Shown: positions 1-9,547 of the stretch, piece after piece | Position numbering within the stretch: the stretch's first letter is position 1 | Layout: each line of letters starts with the position of its first letter | Assembly: GCA_023284085.1 (NCBI GenBank) | Contig: JAKVHY010000001.1 | Coordinates: 310,001 to 374,000 of the forward strand | Direction of reading: 5' to 3' | Length of the DNA: 64,000 nt | Source of the DNA: Shewanella benthica | Lineage (GTDB): Bacteria; Pseudomonadota; Gammaproteobacteria; Enterobacterales; Shewanellaceae | Made by a program: the position numbers and the translations under genes | The notes under the pieces: generated by a model | Database searches by the model: none | Told to the model about the DNA's origin: nothing | What the model saw: only the letters and a program-made list of their open reading frames with translations

Positions 1-1291
1 CCTCTGCGTTTGCAGTGGTAGTTTCAGTTGCTGTGGCAGACCACTTTCCACCCCAGCCTTGGTAAAGGCTATCTAGATAATCACCCCAATACTGTCGGGA
101 GTGGTAGGAAGGGTATGGTAAAGGGCGTATCGGTTTGGTTTGACTCCATACTATTTCAAATTGGCCATCTTCTTTTATTTTCCCTATATAAAGCGGCTTC
201 CAGAGATGGTTGTTGATCGTACTGATGGTGACATGACCTCCTGGCGAGTCGAATGACGCTCCCTTTAGCCATTGCCTAATCGTAGACGGGTCAGTGCTAT
301 TTGCGTCTTCAACCGCTTTTGCCCAAAGGTAAACACCAAGGTAGCCGGCTTCCATCGATGCATTGGTTGTTCGTTTGTCGCCATACTTTTCTTTAAAGCG
401 TGCAACAAAATGAAGATTACTTTCTGTTGGCAGTGACTGAAAATAATTCCATGCGCTGTAGTGACCCACCATGATTTCCATGTCTAGATGGATGAGTTCA
501 TCTTCGGCAATACTGAAAGACAGCACCGGAGTTTTGATGTTTTTACTCGACATCTGTGCAAAGAATGAGAGATTACTATCGCCATTTATGGTGTTAAAGA
601 TAATGTCCGCATTGCTTTTTGTTATCGCATTGGTCATTGCATCAGTATTCTTATCACCAAGTGGCAGGTAATATTCGCCAACCAGTTCAGCCCCAAGAAC
701 ACTAAGCTGTCGCTTTATCAGCATATTTGCTGCTCTGGGGAAAACATAGTCCGATCCAGCCAGAAACACTCTTTTACCATGAGTTTCAACACCCCATTTT
801 ACCGCCGGTGTGATCTGTTGGTTTGGTGCAGCTCCGGTGTAAATAATATTGGGGGAGTCTTCGAGACCCTCATATTGCACAGGGTAGAATAGGAGGTGAT
901 CAAACTTCTCAACGACAGGCTTTACCATCTTTCGGCTGGCAGAGGTCCAACAACCAAAAATAACACTTACCTTTTCTGTTTCGATCAGTGATTGCGCACC
1001 ACGAGCAAATGTCGGCCAATCTGACTTACCATCAATGGTGACCGCTTCTATCTTGCGCCCAAGCACCCCACCCCGGGCATTTATTTCATCTATTGCCATA
1101 TTGGTGGCATCAACAACAGACCGCTCGCTTATTGCCATCGTACCGGTCAAAGAGTGCAAAATCCCAACCTTGATCGTATGATTATCAGTAACATGAAAAC
1201 AGCTACTAACAAACAAACAAAAAACTAGGGTGCTCAAACCAAAAATCAAAAGCTGTAATTTATTTCCATTCAAACTTACCTGCTTTCTCAT
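1..1291 (-). CDS. Urea/amide-type periplasmic substrate-binding protein (3' end missing, cut by window edge)
   Basis: The minus strand is open from an ATG at 1291 to the left edge, about 430 codons with no stop. The protein starts with a signal or lipoprotein-like segment (hydrophobic stretch about residues 13-30, with Ser-Ser-Cys at its end), then IKVGILHSLTGTMAIS and ARGGVLG, which are hallmarks of the branched-chain amino acid/urea (UrtA/AmiC) periplasmic binding fold. Near the window edge it carries LYQGWGGKW. In this family that segment usually closes the binding domain. It can end a stand-alone ABC-transporter binding protein, or it can be followed by membrane and kinase domains in sensor fusions, and the sequence here cannot decide between these. 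No transporter genes lie upstream of it in the window. The ligand is unknown; urea or short amides are family guesses. Confidence 0.8.
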   Translation of the reverse strand, partial: MRKQVSLNGNKLQLLIFGLSTLVFCLFVSSCFHVTDNHTIKVGILHSLTGTMAISERSVVDATNMAIDEINARGGVLGRKIEAVTIDGKSDWPTFARGAQSLIETEKVSVIFGCWTSASRKMVKPVVEKFDHLLFYPVQYEGLEDSPNIIYTGAAPNQQITPAVKWGVETHGKRVFLAGSDYVFPRAANMLIKRQLSVLGAELVGEYYLPLGDKNTDAMTNAITKSNADIIFNTINGDSNLSFFAQMSSKNIKTPVLSFSIAEDELIHLDMEIMVGHYSAWNYFQSLPTESNLHFVARFKEKYGDKRTTNASMEAGYLGVYLWAKAVEDANSTDPSTIRQWLKGASFDSPGGHVTISTINNHLWKPLYIGKIKEDGQFEIVWSQTKPIRPLPYPSYHSRQYWGDYLDSLYQGWGGKWSATATETTTANAE

Positions 1292-1587
1292 ATTCCCTTA
1301 ACCTCGAAACATTCCATTGATACAGCAACTTGGTCAGTTTACAATTCGCGACTCTCATGACAGTGAAAACTGAATAAAAGGATAGTCACTAAATTGGTTT
1401 TTAGCACGTAAAAGCGGGAGTAATTACAAGTTGCAAGTCAATTTTAAATTTAACCAGTATTCCCTCTCGCCTTTCAGATTATTGACGATACTAGATTAAT
1501 AAAGGAAGCTGCTAAGGTAAAATCGAGTGTTAAAATCGTGCCACCCATTGCTAATCAACAACATATCCAGTCGATAGTAAATTATCA

Positions 1588-1774
1588 ATGAACATCTTTC
1601 CCATAAACCCAATTGAACAAGTTCACGGAATATTCAAAGTCAGCAATGTTGGGACAAAGGGGGTTTAAAAAGGAAAATGTTGAAATTCAAGCTGTACGAG
1701 AGGTCATCAACTCCCGTGAGGTAGGCGCGTCTAACGGTTCTACTACAGCAATGGTAGAAGGCACTTTTGTTTAA
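1588..1774 (+). pseudogene. Small hypothetical ORF, apparently broken by one base in a G-run
   Basis: An ATG at 1588 opens a frame that stops after 26 codons, just past a run of five G at 1659-1663. If one G is removed, the frame continues without a stop to the TAA ending at 1774 and gives a protein of about 61 residues. It would start MNIFPINPIEQ and end AMVEGTFV. The amino-acid composition across the join looks protein-like, but I recognise no family. The rest of 1292-1976 (about 685 bp, AT-rich) holds no other gene that I can support. It contains only a hairpin near 1925-1946. Confidence 0.3.
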
Positions 1775-1924
1775 ATATAAAGTTCAATACTTATTTGAGT
1801 GCTTCATGGTCTGGGCATATCAAGCTCCTACAGTAAGCAATAACTAAAGATGAGTAGGAGGGAAAAGTTTAGCCATTAACCTTGGGTGTCTCTGTTTATT
1901 GTTATTGAGACTTTTCAATGAGAC

Positions 1925-1946
1925 CCCGATAATGTCACTTATCGGG
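1925..1946 (-). terminator. Hairpin downstream of the small gene at 1977-2246
   Basis: CCCGATAA and TTATCGGG form a perfect 8-bp stem with a 6-base loop, about 30 bp past the stop codon of the minus-strand gene. No clear T-run follows on the minus strand, so it may be a weak or factor-assisted terminator. Confidence 0.4.
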
Positions 1947-1976
1947 ATTAACAGAACAGGAATTTATGGGTTGTTA

Positions 1977-2246
1977 TTAATCTTCCATCCAATCCATATT
2001 CGGTAGTGCATCCAAATGCTGGCTATAACGTATTTCGTTAAAAGAGGAAGCATTTTTCATGACATCGACTACTTCGATAGCCAAGGCGCACGCCATCCAT
2101 TGAATCGCTTCTTCACGCGGTGTACCTGTCATGACTAAACGCATCAAGGTTTCTTTTACCTTTTTGGGCTCACCGTCGGCGATTTGATTTTCGACTGTTT
2201 CAATTAGTGTTTCTTCAGTCATGTAACTGTCTTGCTGCTTGTCCAT
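1977..2246 (-). CDS. Small acidic hypothetical protein
   Basis: This is an 89-residue ORF read leftward, with no signal peptide or membrane segment. It is rich in Glu, Asp and Met and is predicted largely helical. It has a conserved-looking centre (GEPKKVKETLMRLVMTGT) and ends in MDWMED. I do not recognise the family with certainty; it resembles small conserved cytoplasmic proteins of marine gammaproteobacteria. It stands alone: the neighbour to its left is separated by an almost empty 600-bp stretch and the acyltransferase gene to its right ends 185 bp away. A hairpin follows the stop. Coding is supported by its length, its composition and the downstream hairpin. Confidence 0.6.
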   Translation of the reverse strand: MDKQQDSYMTEETLIETVENQIADGEPKKVKETLMRLVMTGTPREEAIQWMACALAIEVVDVMKNASSFNEIRYSQHLDALPNMDWMED

Positions 2247-2430
2247 TATAACGACTCTGTTAAGTACTTAACGCCATTATGCCGCAAGCATGGTGCAAGC
2301 AATAGATTAAACTCCGAATTATTCGAGCGTTGCAGTCAATAACGTAAATCTAGGGCAGAGTAAGATTTAACGGTGCTCATAATCTGATTGGATTTCGTAC
2401 GCCTCAATGCGATTTTTTGAGCTGACAATA

Positions 2431-4212
2431 TCATCGGCTTCGCATCAAATCAGCCATTTCAATTAATGACTGCTCGATATAGCGCTTCATCAACTCGAGT
2501 TTATCCTGCATAGCGCTTCGACTCGTCATATTAAAGCAGATGGAGTCACAACGTTTAAAGTAGCGGATCCCGTAACCGTCCTCAACAATAGGTCCGTAAC
2601 CTGCGAGCTCGACACCGTAGTCTGACGTGGTGCTGGTACAAACCACGCTGTGATTCAGTGTCAGGTATCCTTTGTCTGTAAATATTTTTGGCAGCGCAGT
2701 GATTCCAATAAGATGGCCAGCCTCTTTATAGCGGTACTTTAACGCCATAAAATGGGAGTAAACCCCTTGGCCTAATCTGCATTCGTTTGCCCTTTCGATG
2801 TGCTTTCTGGCGGCTTTAATGAGTGAATCTATTTTAGTCTGACGACTGCAGCCAGCATCGAGTATATGGTGAATAAACGCCATCGACTCGGGCGAAACTG
2901 TATATAAGACATCGATGCGCCCGTCAAGAAACGTTCTGGTCATCACAGCTTCATAGTTACTGTGGCACTTGCCATAAAGCTTATATTCCGCCAGTTGTAA
3001 CGCTAGCTGAACGAATGCATCTGGGCTCACACCAAACAGCTTTATCTGGTTTTTGCCAAACTGAGTAAAGTTTAGCACCCGGGTTTGGGTGTTTGCCGTG
3101 TGCTGGCTAAACGCATCTTCGGCGCTACGGATTGTCTGCTTCAACACATCATCTAAATCAAACTCAATTTCTGCGACGTTAGAGAAATCAGCCTGCATTG
3201 TCTCAGCAGAAACGCCCCCGTTATCGAAAGAAACCTTATCAATCGTGTCATAGATATGTTCAATCAGACGCAGCATCACAGATCCATCGATGCTTGTATG
3301 CTCGAAATTTACCCCGGTTTTACCATTTTTAAAGACGATAAACTGTAGCGACTTATCAAAGAATCGATCCCTGCCGTCTCCATGAAGCAAGTGTGTTGAT
3401 ACTTGGGTTATCTCTTCGGGGGCACTTTCATCCAGGCATAATACAAAAGCAGCTTCTTCGACAACGGTCATCCCTTGATTATTATTAGCCGATATCTGCA
3501 GCAGATCTGTGCGGCTTTTTGCCCAGTCATCCCGCTGCATTGTGGTAAGCAAACCTAAGCTTTGCCCTTTCCCTGGATGAGAGAGAATGCATTCAAGATC
3601 TGCTTCAATTGACGCTGGTGCTCTGATACTTCCAGTTGAATCAAGAATATCGATTTTGTACATGCGTTGTTTATGCATTAGCACGATATGCTTTCTGGAC
3701 GATGAAACCTTGAACTCATCGGTTCCTAACTGCGCAATTCTGATTGCGGAAAAAAGGTTGTTGTACTGATTCATGCAAAGCGGTAGCTCTTTTTGCATGT
3801 CAACCGGAAGCGTTTTATTATCAACCAAGGCGATAAAGTGATAAACACTGACAATAAGCGCAGCAGCAATATTTGCCTGTGAGCAGGCCTGCTCATCAAG
3901 CTTACTTTTCAGGTAATAAAATACGTTACTGTTAATCACCAGAGAGTCTCGTGATTCTAGATAAATATTTCGCCAGATGGGTGAGGACCAGTTAGATTGA
4001 GCATCTTGATTATTCCATTCAACCAGTTCATTCTGCAGTTTTTCTCCCTCTCCACCAGACTGTAAAAATCTCTCTATGACCTCTCTGGTCTTCGCAGACT
4101 CTTCTTGGGTTAATAGCGGTTCGGCCCATTCAATGAGTTTACGGCAGGTTATGCTTAAGTCCGGCACCGACATTCGTGGTAACTTTTCTTGGCAACTAAA
4201 TGTGTTTCCCAT
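2431..4212 (-). CDS. Carnitine/choline O-acyltransferase family protein
   Basis: The family moves acyl groups between CoA and carnitine or choline. From the ATG at 4212 the protein has 593 residues, a normal length for the family. The chosen ATG has AAGGAG 11 bases upstream; a TTG at 4236 would add eight residues but has no such site. Family landmarks, in order: LTTMQRDDWAKSR-like segment near residues 222-235; DKSLQFIVFKNG followed by EHTSIDG, where His305 is the expected catalytic base; SPDAFVQLALQLAEYKL near 397; TRTFLDGR near 425, normally a carnitine/CoA-contact region; and GYGPIVEDGYGIRYF near 539, the usual late signature. There is no signal peptide, so it should be cytoplasmic. It is not in an operon with lipid genes. 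The substrate cannot be read from the sequence. Confidence 0.88.
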   Translation of the reverse strand: MGNTFSCQEKLPRMSVPDLSITCRKLIEWAEPLLTQEESAKTREVIERFLQSGGEGEKLQNELVEWNNQDAQSNWSSPIWRNIYLESRDSLVINSNVFYYLKSKLDEQACSQANIAAALIVSVYHFIALVDNKTLPVDMQKELPLCMNQYNNLFSAIRIAQLGTDEFKVSSSRKHIVLMHKQRMYKIDILDSTGSIRAPASIEADLECILSHPGKGQSLGLLTTMQRDDWAKSRTDLLQISANNNQGMTVVEEAAFVLCLDESAPEEITQVSTHLLHGDGRDRFFDKSLQFIVFKNGKTGVNFEHTSIDGSVMLRLIEHIYDTIDKVSFDNGGVSAETMQADFSNVAEIEFDLDDVLKQTIRSAEDAFSQHTANTQTRVLNFTQFGKNQIKLFGVSPDAFVQLALQLAEYKLYGKCHSNYEAVMTRTFLDGRIDVLYTVSPESMAFIHHILDAGCSRQTKIDSLIKAARKHIERANECRLGQGVYSHFMALKYRYKEAGHLIGITALPKIFTDKGYLTLNHSVVCTSTTSDYGVELAGYGPIVEDGYGIRYFKRCDSICFNMTSRSAMQDKLELMKRYIEQSLIEMADLMRSR

Positions 4213-4571
4213 CAAGCTTTCAACTCCTTGGTGCAAAATATTTATTTTCTTTCGAATTCTTACAGATGAACCCTGTCATAGAAGATGGTGTGTATCTATT
4301 ACCGCGAAATGATTAGAGTTAAAATGATTAGAGCTGTAATAATTCAAATGTTTCTTATTTAAGAAGAAATGACCTAATATACATATACCACTGGATTCAT
4401 AGAGATACCTTACTCTCTATTTTATGGCGCCTCCAATTGACTTGCTTAATACTCAATACGGATCACAATTGAATTACCACATGATAGTTAGAACACTAAT
4501 CATTAGGGTCGTTATTAATGGAACGCTTAATCAATAACCTTTCATCGATAATTGGAAGTGATTTATCAATT

Positions 4572-4745
4572 TCACCAACCAGTTTTAACGATGGTTAGGA
4601 TCACTGTCTCTTCAATGAGTGAGTCGTAATGGTGCACTTGCATGTTGAACGCGGCTTCTCCTTCGCTCTCTGCGTAGTGGCACACTGACGCAGCCAAAGG
4701 TAACACTGCGACTTTAAATTTCCCCCTCGGTCGCACTTGTGACAC
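4572..4745 (-). other. Orphan reading frame of unknown status in the 4213-4870 gap
   Basis: Within the 658-bp gap a minus-strand frame from a GTG at 4745 runs 57 codons to a TGA at 4572-4574. It reads like the tail of a protein: KFKVAVLPLAASVCHYAE is followed by FNMQVHHYDSLIEET and ends in a Trp. It has no ATG and no ribosome-binding site. It may be a fragment of a repeat or of a lost gene. I see nothing else coding in this gap apart from the terminator at 4785-4816. Confidence 0.25.
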
Positions 4746-4784
4746 GAATTACGGCAAACATTCACGCTTCAGCTACAACAAAAA

Positions 4785-4816
4785 GCCAACGCCTCCATGT
4801 GGAGGCGTTGGCTTTT
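4785..4816 (-). terminator. Rho-independent terminator of the peptide symporter gene
   Basis: A perfect 12-bp stem (GCCAACGCCTCC paired with GGAGGCGTTGGC) closes a 4-base loop, with A-runs and T-runs on either side. It lies about 55 bp past the stop of the minus-strand transporter gene, and it could work in both directions. Confidence 0.9.
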
Positions 4817-4870
4817 AGACTGATGATTCAGACTTTTATTCAGGAGAGGGCTTGTCCGTGATAACTGATA

Positions 4871-6361
4871 TTAGCTTGCCTGCTGTAGCGCTGCACTGTC
4901 GACAGTTTGCTCATCATTCATCATCCTGGCTAACTTAGGAGCAAACCAGGCCATGATGATAGCGATGACTAAGGTCACCAGACCTATATCCAAAAACAGA
5001 TCTATGTAGAGAGGCAACGTCAGCAGCGGATTGGTCACGTTCTCCGGTGCGGCGCTGAAGGTGGCAACATAACCGCCGATGACAAATGATGCCGCTTGAG
5101 TCAGGAACCAGGCGCCCATGGTGAATCCCATCAGGCGTTGAGGCACCAGGCTGGCCACCATGGCCAGACCCAGACCGCTGATCAGCAACTCACCCAGACT
5201 CTGAAACAGATACACTAGTACCATCCACCACATAGACACCATGCCTTGACTGTCGGCAAAGTAAGTGCCTGCAGCGGCAACGATCAAGAAGGCAAAGGCA
5301 CACATAAACATGCCTAAGGTGAACTTGGCTGGCATGGACAGATCCCGTCCCTGCTGGCCAAAACGCAAATAGAGGTAAGCGAGAACCGGACTACACAAGA
5401 CCACCCAAAATGGATTTAACGCCTGCAGACTAACAGGGTTAATATTAAAACCCATCACTTGGGTATCCACATTATAGATGGTGAAGAAATTGAGCGAGGT
5501 CGGCATCTGAGCGTAGAGTACATAGAAGATGATTGCTTGCAGCATCAGGATAAACACCACTATCATCCTCTTTCTGGCAACACCTGTCTCTGCCAAGGTT
5601 TCCTTGGCAAATATGCTAATCACGGCTATGCCTATCAAGCCCAGCACGATATTAGCCATCATGATGTTGACCATGAGCCAGGCACACAGAAATACTGCAG
5701 CCACAGACACTAGCATCACAACCAATAGGCGGAGATAGCTGAGTGGCTGATTATCGGGTTTCGAACCTATGCCTTGTACGGTATAACGAAACAGCAGATA
5801 ACTCAGCAGACTCGCGATCAGGCCCAGACCTGAGATAGCAAAGGCCACCCCATAACCATACGCATCAGCAATTACCGGGCTCAGTGACAACGCCACCAGA
5901 GATCCGACATTAATCGCCATATAGTACAAGGTGAAAGCACCATCGAGACGACTGTCATTATCTTCATAGCATTTTGCCAGCAGGCTTGCCGGGTTGGCCT
6001 TAAACAAACCATTACCCACGGCCACTGTGGCTAGCGCATAGAAAATAAGTCCGGGATGCTCAATCGACATGGCCATCATGAAATAACCCAGCGCCAACAC
6101 CAAGGCGCCCAAAATCATGGTCCTCTTAGTGCCCAACACATGATCGCCCACATAACCACCGATCGCCACTAAGCCAAACACTAAAGCGGCAAATGCACCG
6201 AAGGTCACGAAGGCGTCTTGCTGGCTATAACCCAGATGCTCGACAAAATAAACGGCTAAGATCCCTTGCAGGCCGTAATAACCGAACCGTTCCCAGAGCT
6301 CGATGAAAAAAATCATCTTAAAAGGTTTAGGCTGGTTGAAAATACTCGTGTCACTTTTCAT
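4871..6361 (-). CDS. POT/PTR family proton-dependent di- and tripeptide symporter
   Basis: This 496-residue inner-membrane protein with many hydrophobic segments would import small peptides together with protons. The N-terminal [12 protein letters not shown] contains the ExxERFxYYG motif, which is diagnostic of the POT family and takes part in proton coupling. [13 protein letters not shown] between early helices is the usual loop motif, and [17 protein letters not shown] matches the PTR2 signature region. Length is typical (E. coli DtpA/DtpB about 490-500). It is transcribed alone, with a strong terminator downstream. A CRP-like site lies about 95 bp upstream of the start, which suggests control by carbon status. 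Which Dtp paralogue it is cannot be told. Confidence 0.93.
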   Translation of the reverse strand: MKSDTSIFNQPKPFKMIFFIELWERFGYYGLQGILAVYFVEHLGYSQQDAFVTFGAFAALVFGLVAIGGYVGDHVLGTKRTMILGALVLALGYFMMAMSIEHPGLIFYALATVAVGNGLFKANPASLLAKCYEDNDSRLDGAFTLYYMAINVGSLVALSLSPVIADAYGYGVAFAISGLGLIASLLSYLLFRYTVQGIGSKPDNQPLSYLRLLVVMLVSVAAVFLCAWLMVNIMMANIVLGLIGIAVISIFAKETLAETGVARKRMIVVFILMLQAIIFYVLYAQMPTSLNFFTIYNVDTQVMGFNINPVSLQALNPFWVVLCSPVLAYLYLRFGQQGRDLSMPAKFTLGMFMCAFAFLIVAAAGTYFADSQGMVSMWWMVLVYLFQSLGELLISGLGLAMVASLVPQRLMGFTMGAWFLTQAASFVIGGYVATFSAAPENVTNPLLTLPLYIDLFLDIGLVTLVIAIIMAWFAPKLARMMNDEQTVDSAALQQAS

Positions 6362-6453
6362 TGCTCGATAGGTTCACTATTTTCTAATTGGATAAAACAT
6401 TAAACTCCTAGTCGACGAATATTATTGTGAGCTAATTATCTATCACAGGTTTA

Positions 6454-6475
6454 AAGTGTGATCTAAGTCGCAAAG
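6454..6475. promoter_or_regulatory. CRP/FNR-like operator upstream of the peptide symporter
   Basis: TGTGATCTAAGTCGCA at 6457-6472 matches the CRP consensus TGTGA-N6-TCACA with one mismatch in the right half. It sits about 95 bp before the symporter start (minus strand) and about 330 bp before the plus-strand zinc genes, so the symporter is the likelier target. The rest of 6362-6799 (438 bp) is promoter space with no gene; a direct repeat GTAACAT-GCT-GTAACAT is at 6496-6512. Confidence 0.5.
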
Positions 6476-6799
6476 GTACACCTGCGAACACGGAGGTAAC
6501 ATGCTGTAACATAAGTTAATAACGTAAACTTTCTCCGTAACAGCGCCATCCCCTCAGACACAGGGCTGGCAGTCCCTGCGCCGATAGATAGAATCACAGA
6601 CCAAGCAGAAAACACGATAAAGACAGATAAACACTGAGTTGATGGAACGATTGATCCAACCCGTATTTGAAGTTATCGCGACTTTTTAGCTTTGCAATTC
6701 CCATCGAGCAAGAGTAACTTGAGCCATTACTAAAATAGAATTAGCAAACCTAGCGTTTAATAAGCTAATCGAACATAAGAGGAGATCAGGTTAACCATA

Positions 6800-7090
6800 A
6801 TGACAAATCGGATGTCCCTGACGCTTAAAAATAGCCTCTGGCTAGTGTTCGGCTTATGGCTGATTGTTCTGCAATCAATCACCCTCGCCCATTCTGTCGA
6901 GCATGCGCTTGAGCACGATAATACTCACTGTGTTTACAGCAATATTTATCATGATCATAGTGCTGGCCCGACAACGATCATCATGCCTGCAATGTGTCAG
7001 CAGCAAGCTGAAATTATTGCTCCTCCACTGTATCTTCAGCCTTCATTACCTTGGCTGCGCAGCCTAAACGTACGTGCCCCTCCCTTCTAG
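6800..7090 (+). CDS. Small exported His-rich protein, probable zinc chaperone-like
   Basis: This 96-residue protein has one N-terminal hydrophobic signal segment (about residues 12-28), followed by a His-rich patch with AHSVEHALEHDNTHC and YHDHSAG. A purine-rich AGAGGAGA lies about 12 bases before the ATG. It sits 74 bp upstream of a TonB-dependent receptor of the ZnuD type, in the same direction, so they likely form one operon. Similar small His-rich exported proteins beside metal receptors are often labelled as zinc-uptake chaperones. The metal and the role are inferred from composition and context only. The mature protein would be periplasmic. Confidence 0.65.
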   Translation: MTNRMSLTLKNSLWLVFGLWLIVLQSITLAHSVEHALEHDNTHCVYSNIYHDHSAGPTTIIMPAMCQQQAEIIAPPLYLQPSLPWLRSLNVRAPPF

Positions 7091-7164
7091 TCCTTAAGCA
7101 AACCCAAAATCAATCTAAAAATTATCTAAAAAAGTTTTTTTGCTTATCTATAAGGACAGGCACA

Positions 7165-9432
7165 ATGAAATACGCTCTATCATATATAGCGCTAGCGGTT
7201 GCTGGCGCGTGTACACCTGTAATGGCGGCCCAGCTGCAAGGTCAAATTACCGATATTAATGGGGCGCCTATCGCTGGCGCATATGTGAGTATCGACGGTG
7301 GTAACAAGACAACCAGTGACGCCCAAGGTCAATACCAATTAACGCTTGCCGACAACAGTCATGTGCATCTGCATGTGAGTGATGATAACTACAGACATGC
7401 AGATCATGATTTACAGATAACCACAGGCACAGTGACGCAAAATGTGTCACTCGAGCAGGCCATGATGGAAAACATTGTCGTCACCGCATCACCTTTTCTG
7501 CGCTCGGCAATGGAAAGCACCACGCCAATCAGCGTGATGACGGCAGATCAGCTGAAACTGAATATCGAACCTAGCTTAGGCGATACACTCGAGAAGCTGC
7601 CCGGTGTGCAAGCCTCTCATTTTGGTGCCGGTGCCAGTCGCCCGATTATCCGCGGAATGAGTGGTCCTCGAGTGCTAGTGCTAGAAAATGGTCTTTCAGT
7701 GGGCGATGCCTCTACGGTATCGGCGGATCACGCGGTGACCACTGAAGCCGGAACGGCGCAGCAAATCGAGATTCTGCGGGGACCAGGCTCTCTACTCTAT
7801 GGCAACGGGGCGATTGGTGGCGTCGTCAATGTGGTCAATAACCGAGTCCACGAACAGTCTGTCGATGAGTTATCCGGTAACTTTGGCACTCACTATGTGA
7901 CAGGTAATAATGGCCGCACCGTCAATGGTGAGCTAAACGGCGGCAACGGACAATTCAATTGGCATCTAGACGGCACACATCGCAACACAGATGATTTCGA
8001 TATTGCCGGCAACGCCATTGAGGGTCAGAGCGAAACCCAAGGTAGCGTGGCCAATAGTCAGCTAAAACTCGATGACTATGCTGCCGGTGTCGGATACACG
8101 GGTGATGACGGCTTTATCAGCATATCCGGGGCTCGCACTGAGTCTAACTACGGCATTCCGGGCCGCGGTGTGGAAGGTGATCCTAACATCACCATAGATT
8201 TGCAAAAAACAGCCTGGCAACTTCACTCTGGCCTGCTAGATCCATTCTCTGGCGTGAGTAAACTGCGCTTCGACGCAGGTTATACCGACTATCAACATGC
8301 CGAGGAGGAAGATGGCATCCCTGATACCTTCTTCTACAACAAGCAGAGTGAAGCCCGCTTAAGCATTAACAATACCCCTTGGGGAGAATGGCAAGGGGTC
8401 ATGGGTCTGCACGCCATTCACCGGGATTTCTCTGTTCAGGGGGAAGAAGCACTGACCCCAGACAGTAAAACCGACACCATAGCGGCATTTATCGTCCAAG
8501 AACGTAAAATTGATGACTTTCGTATCGAGCTTGGGGGTCGCATCGAGCATTATCGTTTAGACCCTAACACCATGAAGCTACAAACCTTAGCCGGGGCACA
8601 AGACTATCAGCCCGAAGGCGTGAGTGATAACAACCTTACAGTCTCTGCTGGCGTAGTCTGGGATTTCAATCCGGCCTACAACTTAGGCTTATCAGTCGAA
8701 AGAGCCGAACGCTCGGCCACCGCCGAAGAGCTTTACAGTTTTGGCGCACACGATGCGACCCAAAGCTTCGAAGTGGGTTCCCAATTCAAGATTGAAAACG
8801 GTAATGTCATTCCCAACAGTGACAGCAGTGACAAAGAGATTGCCAATAATATCGATTTAACCCTGAGGAAATTAGCAGGAGCATGGACAGGGTCTGTCAG
8901 CGTGGCCTATAACAGGATCAATGATTTCTACTACGAAAAAAACACCGGGCTTAAAGCCTATGATATCGGTGCAGAAGGCGATCTGCCCGTGTATCAATTC
9001 ACCCAAGGCGATGCAGAGCTCTACTCAGTAGAAGCCCAAGCCAAGATACCATTTGACGATACCTGGTCACTGGATCTACTCAGTGATTACACTCGTGGTA
9101 AATTGGTCGATGGTGGCAACTTGCCTCTTATGTCTCCCATGCGTTTTGGCTCAACTCTTAACTTTGATCTGCAGGACTGGCATGCCGAAGTTGGCGTGAT
9201 GGCTTATGCAAAACAGACCGACACCGCCGAAAATGAGACGGATACTGCGGGTTATGCCTTAGTCGATACCGCAGTGACCTATCATCTCGCTACGGAAGAT
9301 GGCGATTTGATGTTCTATGTGAAGGGTAACAACTTACTCAATCAGGACGCAAGGCCGCATACTTCGCTACTGAAGGACTACTCCCCACTCATGGGACGCA
9401 GTTTTATGATTGGCATGAACTACGATTTTTAA
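7165..9432 (+). CDS. TonB-dependent outer-membrane receptor, ZnuD-like (probable zinc)
   Basis: From the ATG at 7165 (preceded by AAGGACAGG) this is a 755-residue protein with a clean signal peptide ending near PVMAA. An upstream extension of the frame to 7051 overlaps the preceding gene and hides the signal peptide, so it was rejected. Domains in order: a short carboxypeptidase-regulatory-like beta domain (GQITDINGAPIAGAYV, about 23-100), a TonB-box-like MENIVVTAS, a plug domain with LEKLPGVQ, RPIIRGMSGPRVLVLENG and EILRGPGSLLYGNGAIGGVVNVV, and a C-terminal beta-barrel ending in a terminal Phe (NYDF). The receptor would bind a substrate outside the cell and import it with TonB energy. The plug pattern and the His-rich partner gene point to zinc. 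A terminator follows. Confidence 0.88.
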   Translation: MKYALSYIALAVAGACTPVMAAQLQGQITDINGAPIAGAYVSIDGGNKTTSDAQGQYQLTLADNSHVHLHVSDDNYRHADHDLQITTGTVTQNVSLEQAMMENIVVTASPFLRSAMESTTPISVMTADQLKLNIEPSLGDTLEKLPGVQASHFGAGASRPIIRGMSGPRVLVLENGLSVGDASTVSADHAVTTEAGTAQQIEILRGPGSLLYGNGAIGGVVNVVNNRVHEQSVDELSGNFGTHYVTGNNGRTVNGELNGGNGQFNWHLDGTHRNTDDFDIAGNAIEGQSETQGSVANSQLKLDDYAAGVGYTGDDGFISISGARTESNYGIPGRGVEGDPNITIDLQKTAWQLHSGLLDPFSGVSKLRFDAGYTDYQHAEEEDGIPDTFFYNKQSEARLSINNTPWGEWQGVMGLHAIHRDFSVQGEEALTPDSKTDTIAAFIVQERKIDDFRIELGGRIEHYRLDPNTMKLQTLAGAQDYQPEGVSDNNLTVSAGVVWDFNPAYNLGLSVERAERSATAEELYSFGAHDATQSFEVGSQFKIENGNVIPNSDSSDKEIANNIDLTLRKLAGAWTGSVSVAYNRINDFYYEKNTGLKAYDIGAEGDLPVYQFTQGDAELYSVEAQAKIPFDDTWSLDLLSDYTRGKLVDGGNLPLMSPMRFGSTLNFDLQDWHAEVGVMAYAKQTDTAENETDTAGYALVDTAVTYHLATEDGDLMFYVKGNNLLNQDARPHTSLLKDYSPLMGRSFMIGMNYDF

Positions 9433-9463
9433 TTAATACCACCTAGCGGTAATGCCGCCAACG

Positions 9464-9494
9464 AAAAAAGCGAAGTCAGTGACTTCGCTTTTTT
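9464..9494. terminator. Bidirectional terminator between convergent genes
   Basis: GCGAAGTC pairs with GACTTCGC around a 3-base loop, flanked by six A and six T. It serves the TonB receptor gene on the plus strand and the monooxygenase-like gene on the minus strand. Confidence 0.92.
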
Positions 9495-9547
9495 ATTAGT
9501 AGCGGCTATTAACCGCTGCCTCGATGTTGAAGCTATGCTGGTAATCG

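Noticed and set aside
6496..6512. GTAACAT direct repeat considered as a Zur box for the zinc genes
   Set aside because: Zur boxes are inverted repeats; this is direct and 290 bp upstream.
7051..7164. Longer N-terminus for the TonB receptor
   Set aside because: It overlaps the preceding gene and buries a clear signal peptide that starts at the ATG at 7165 with a ribosome-binding site.
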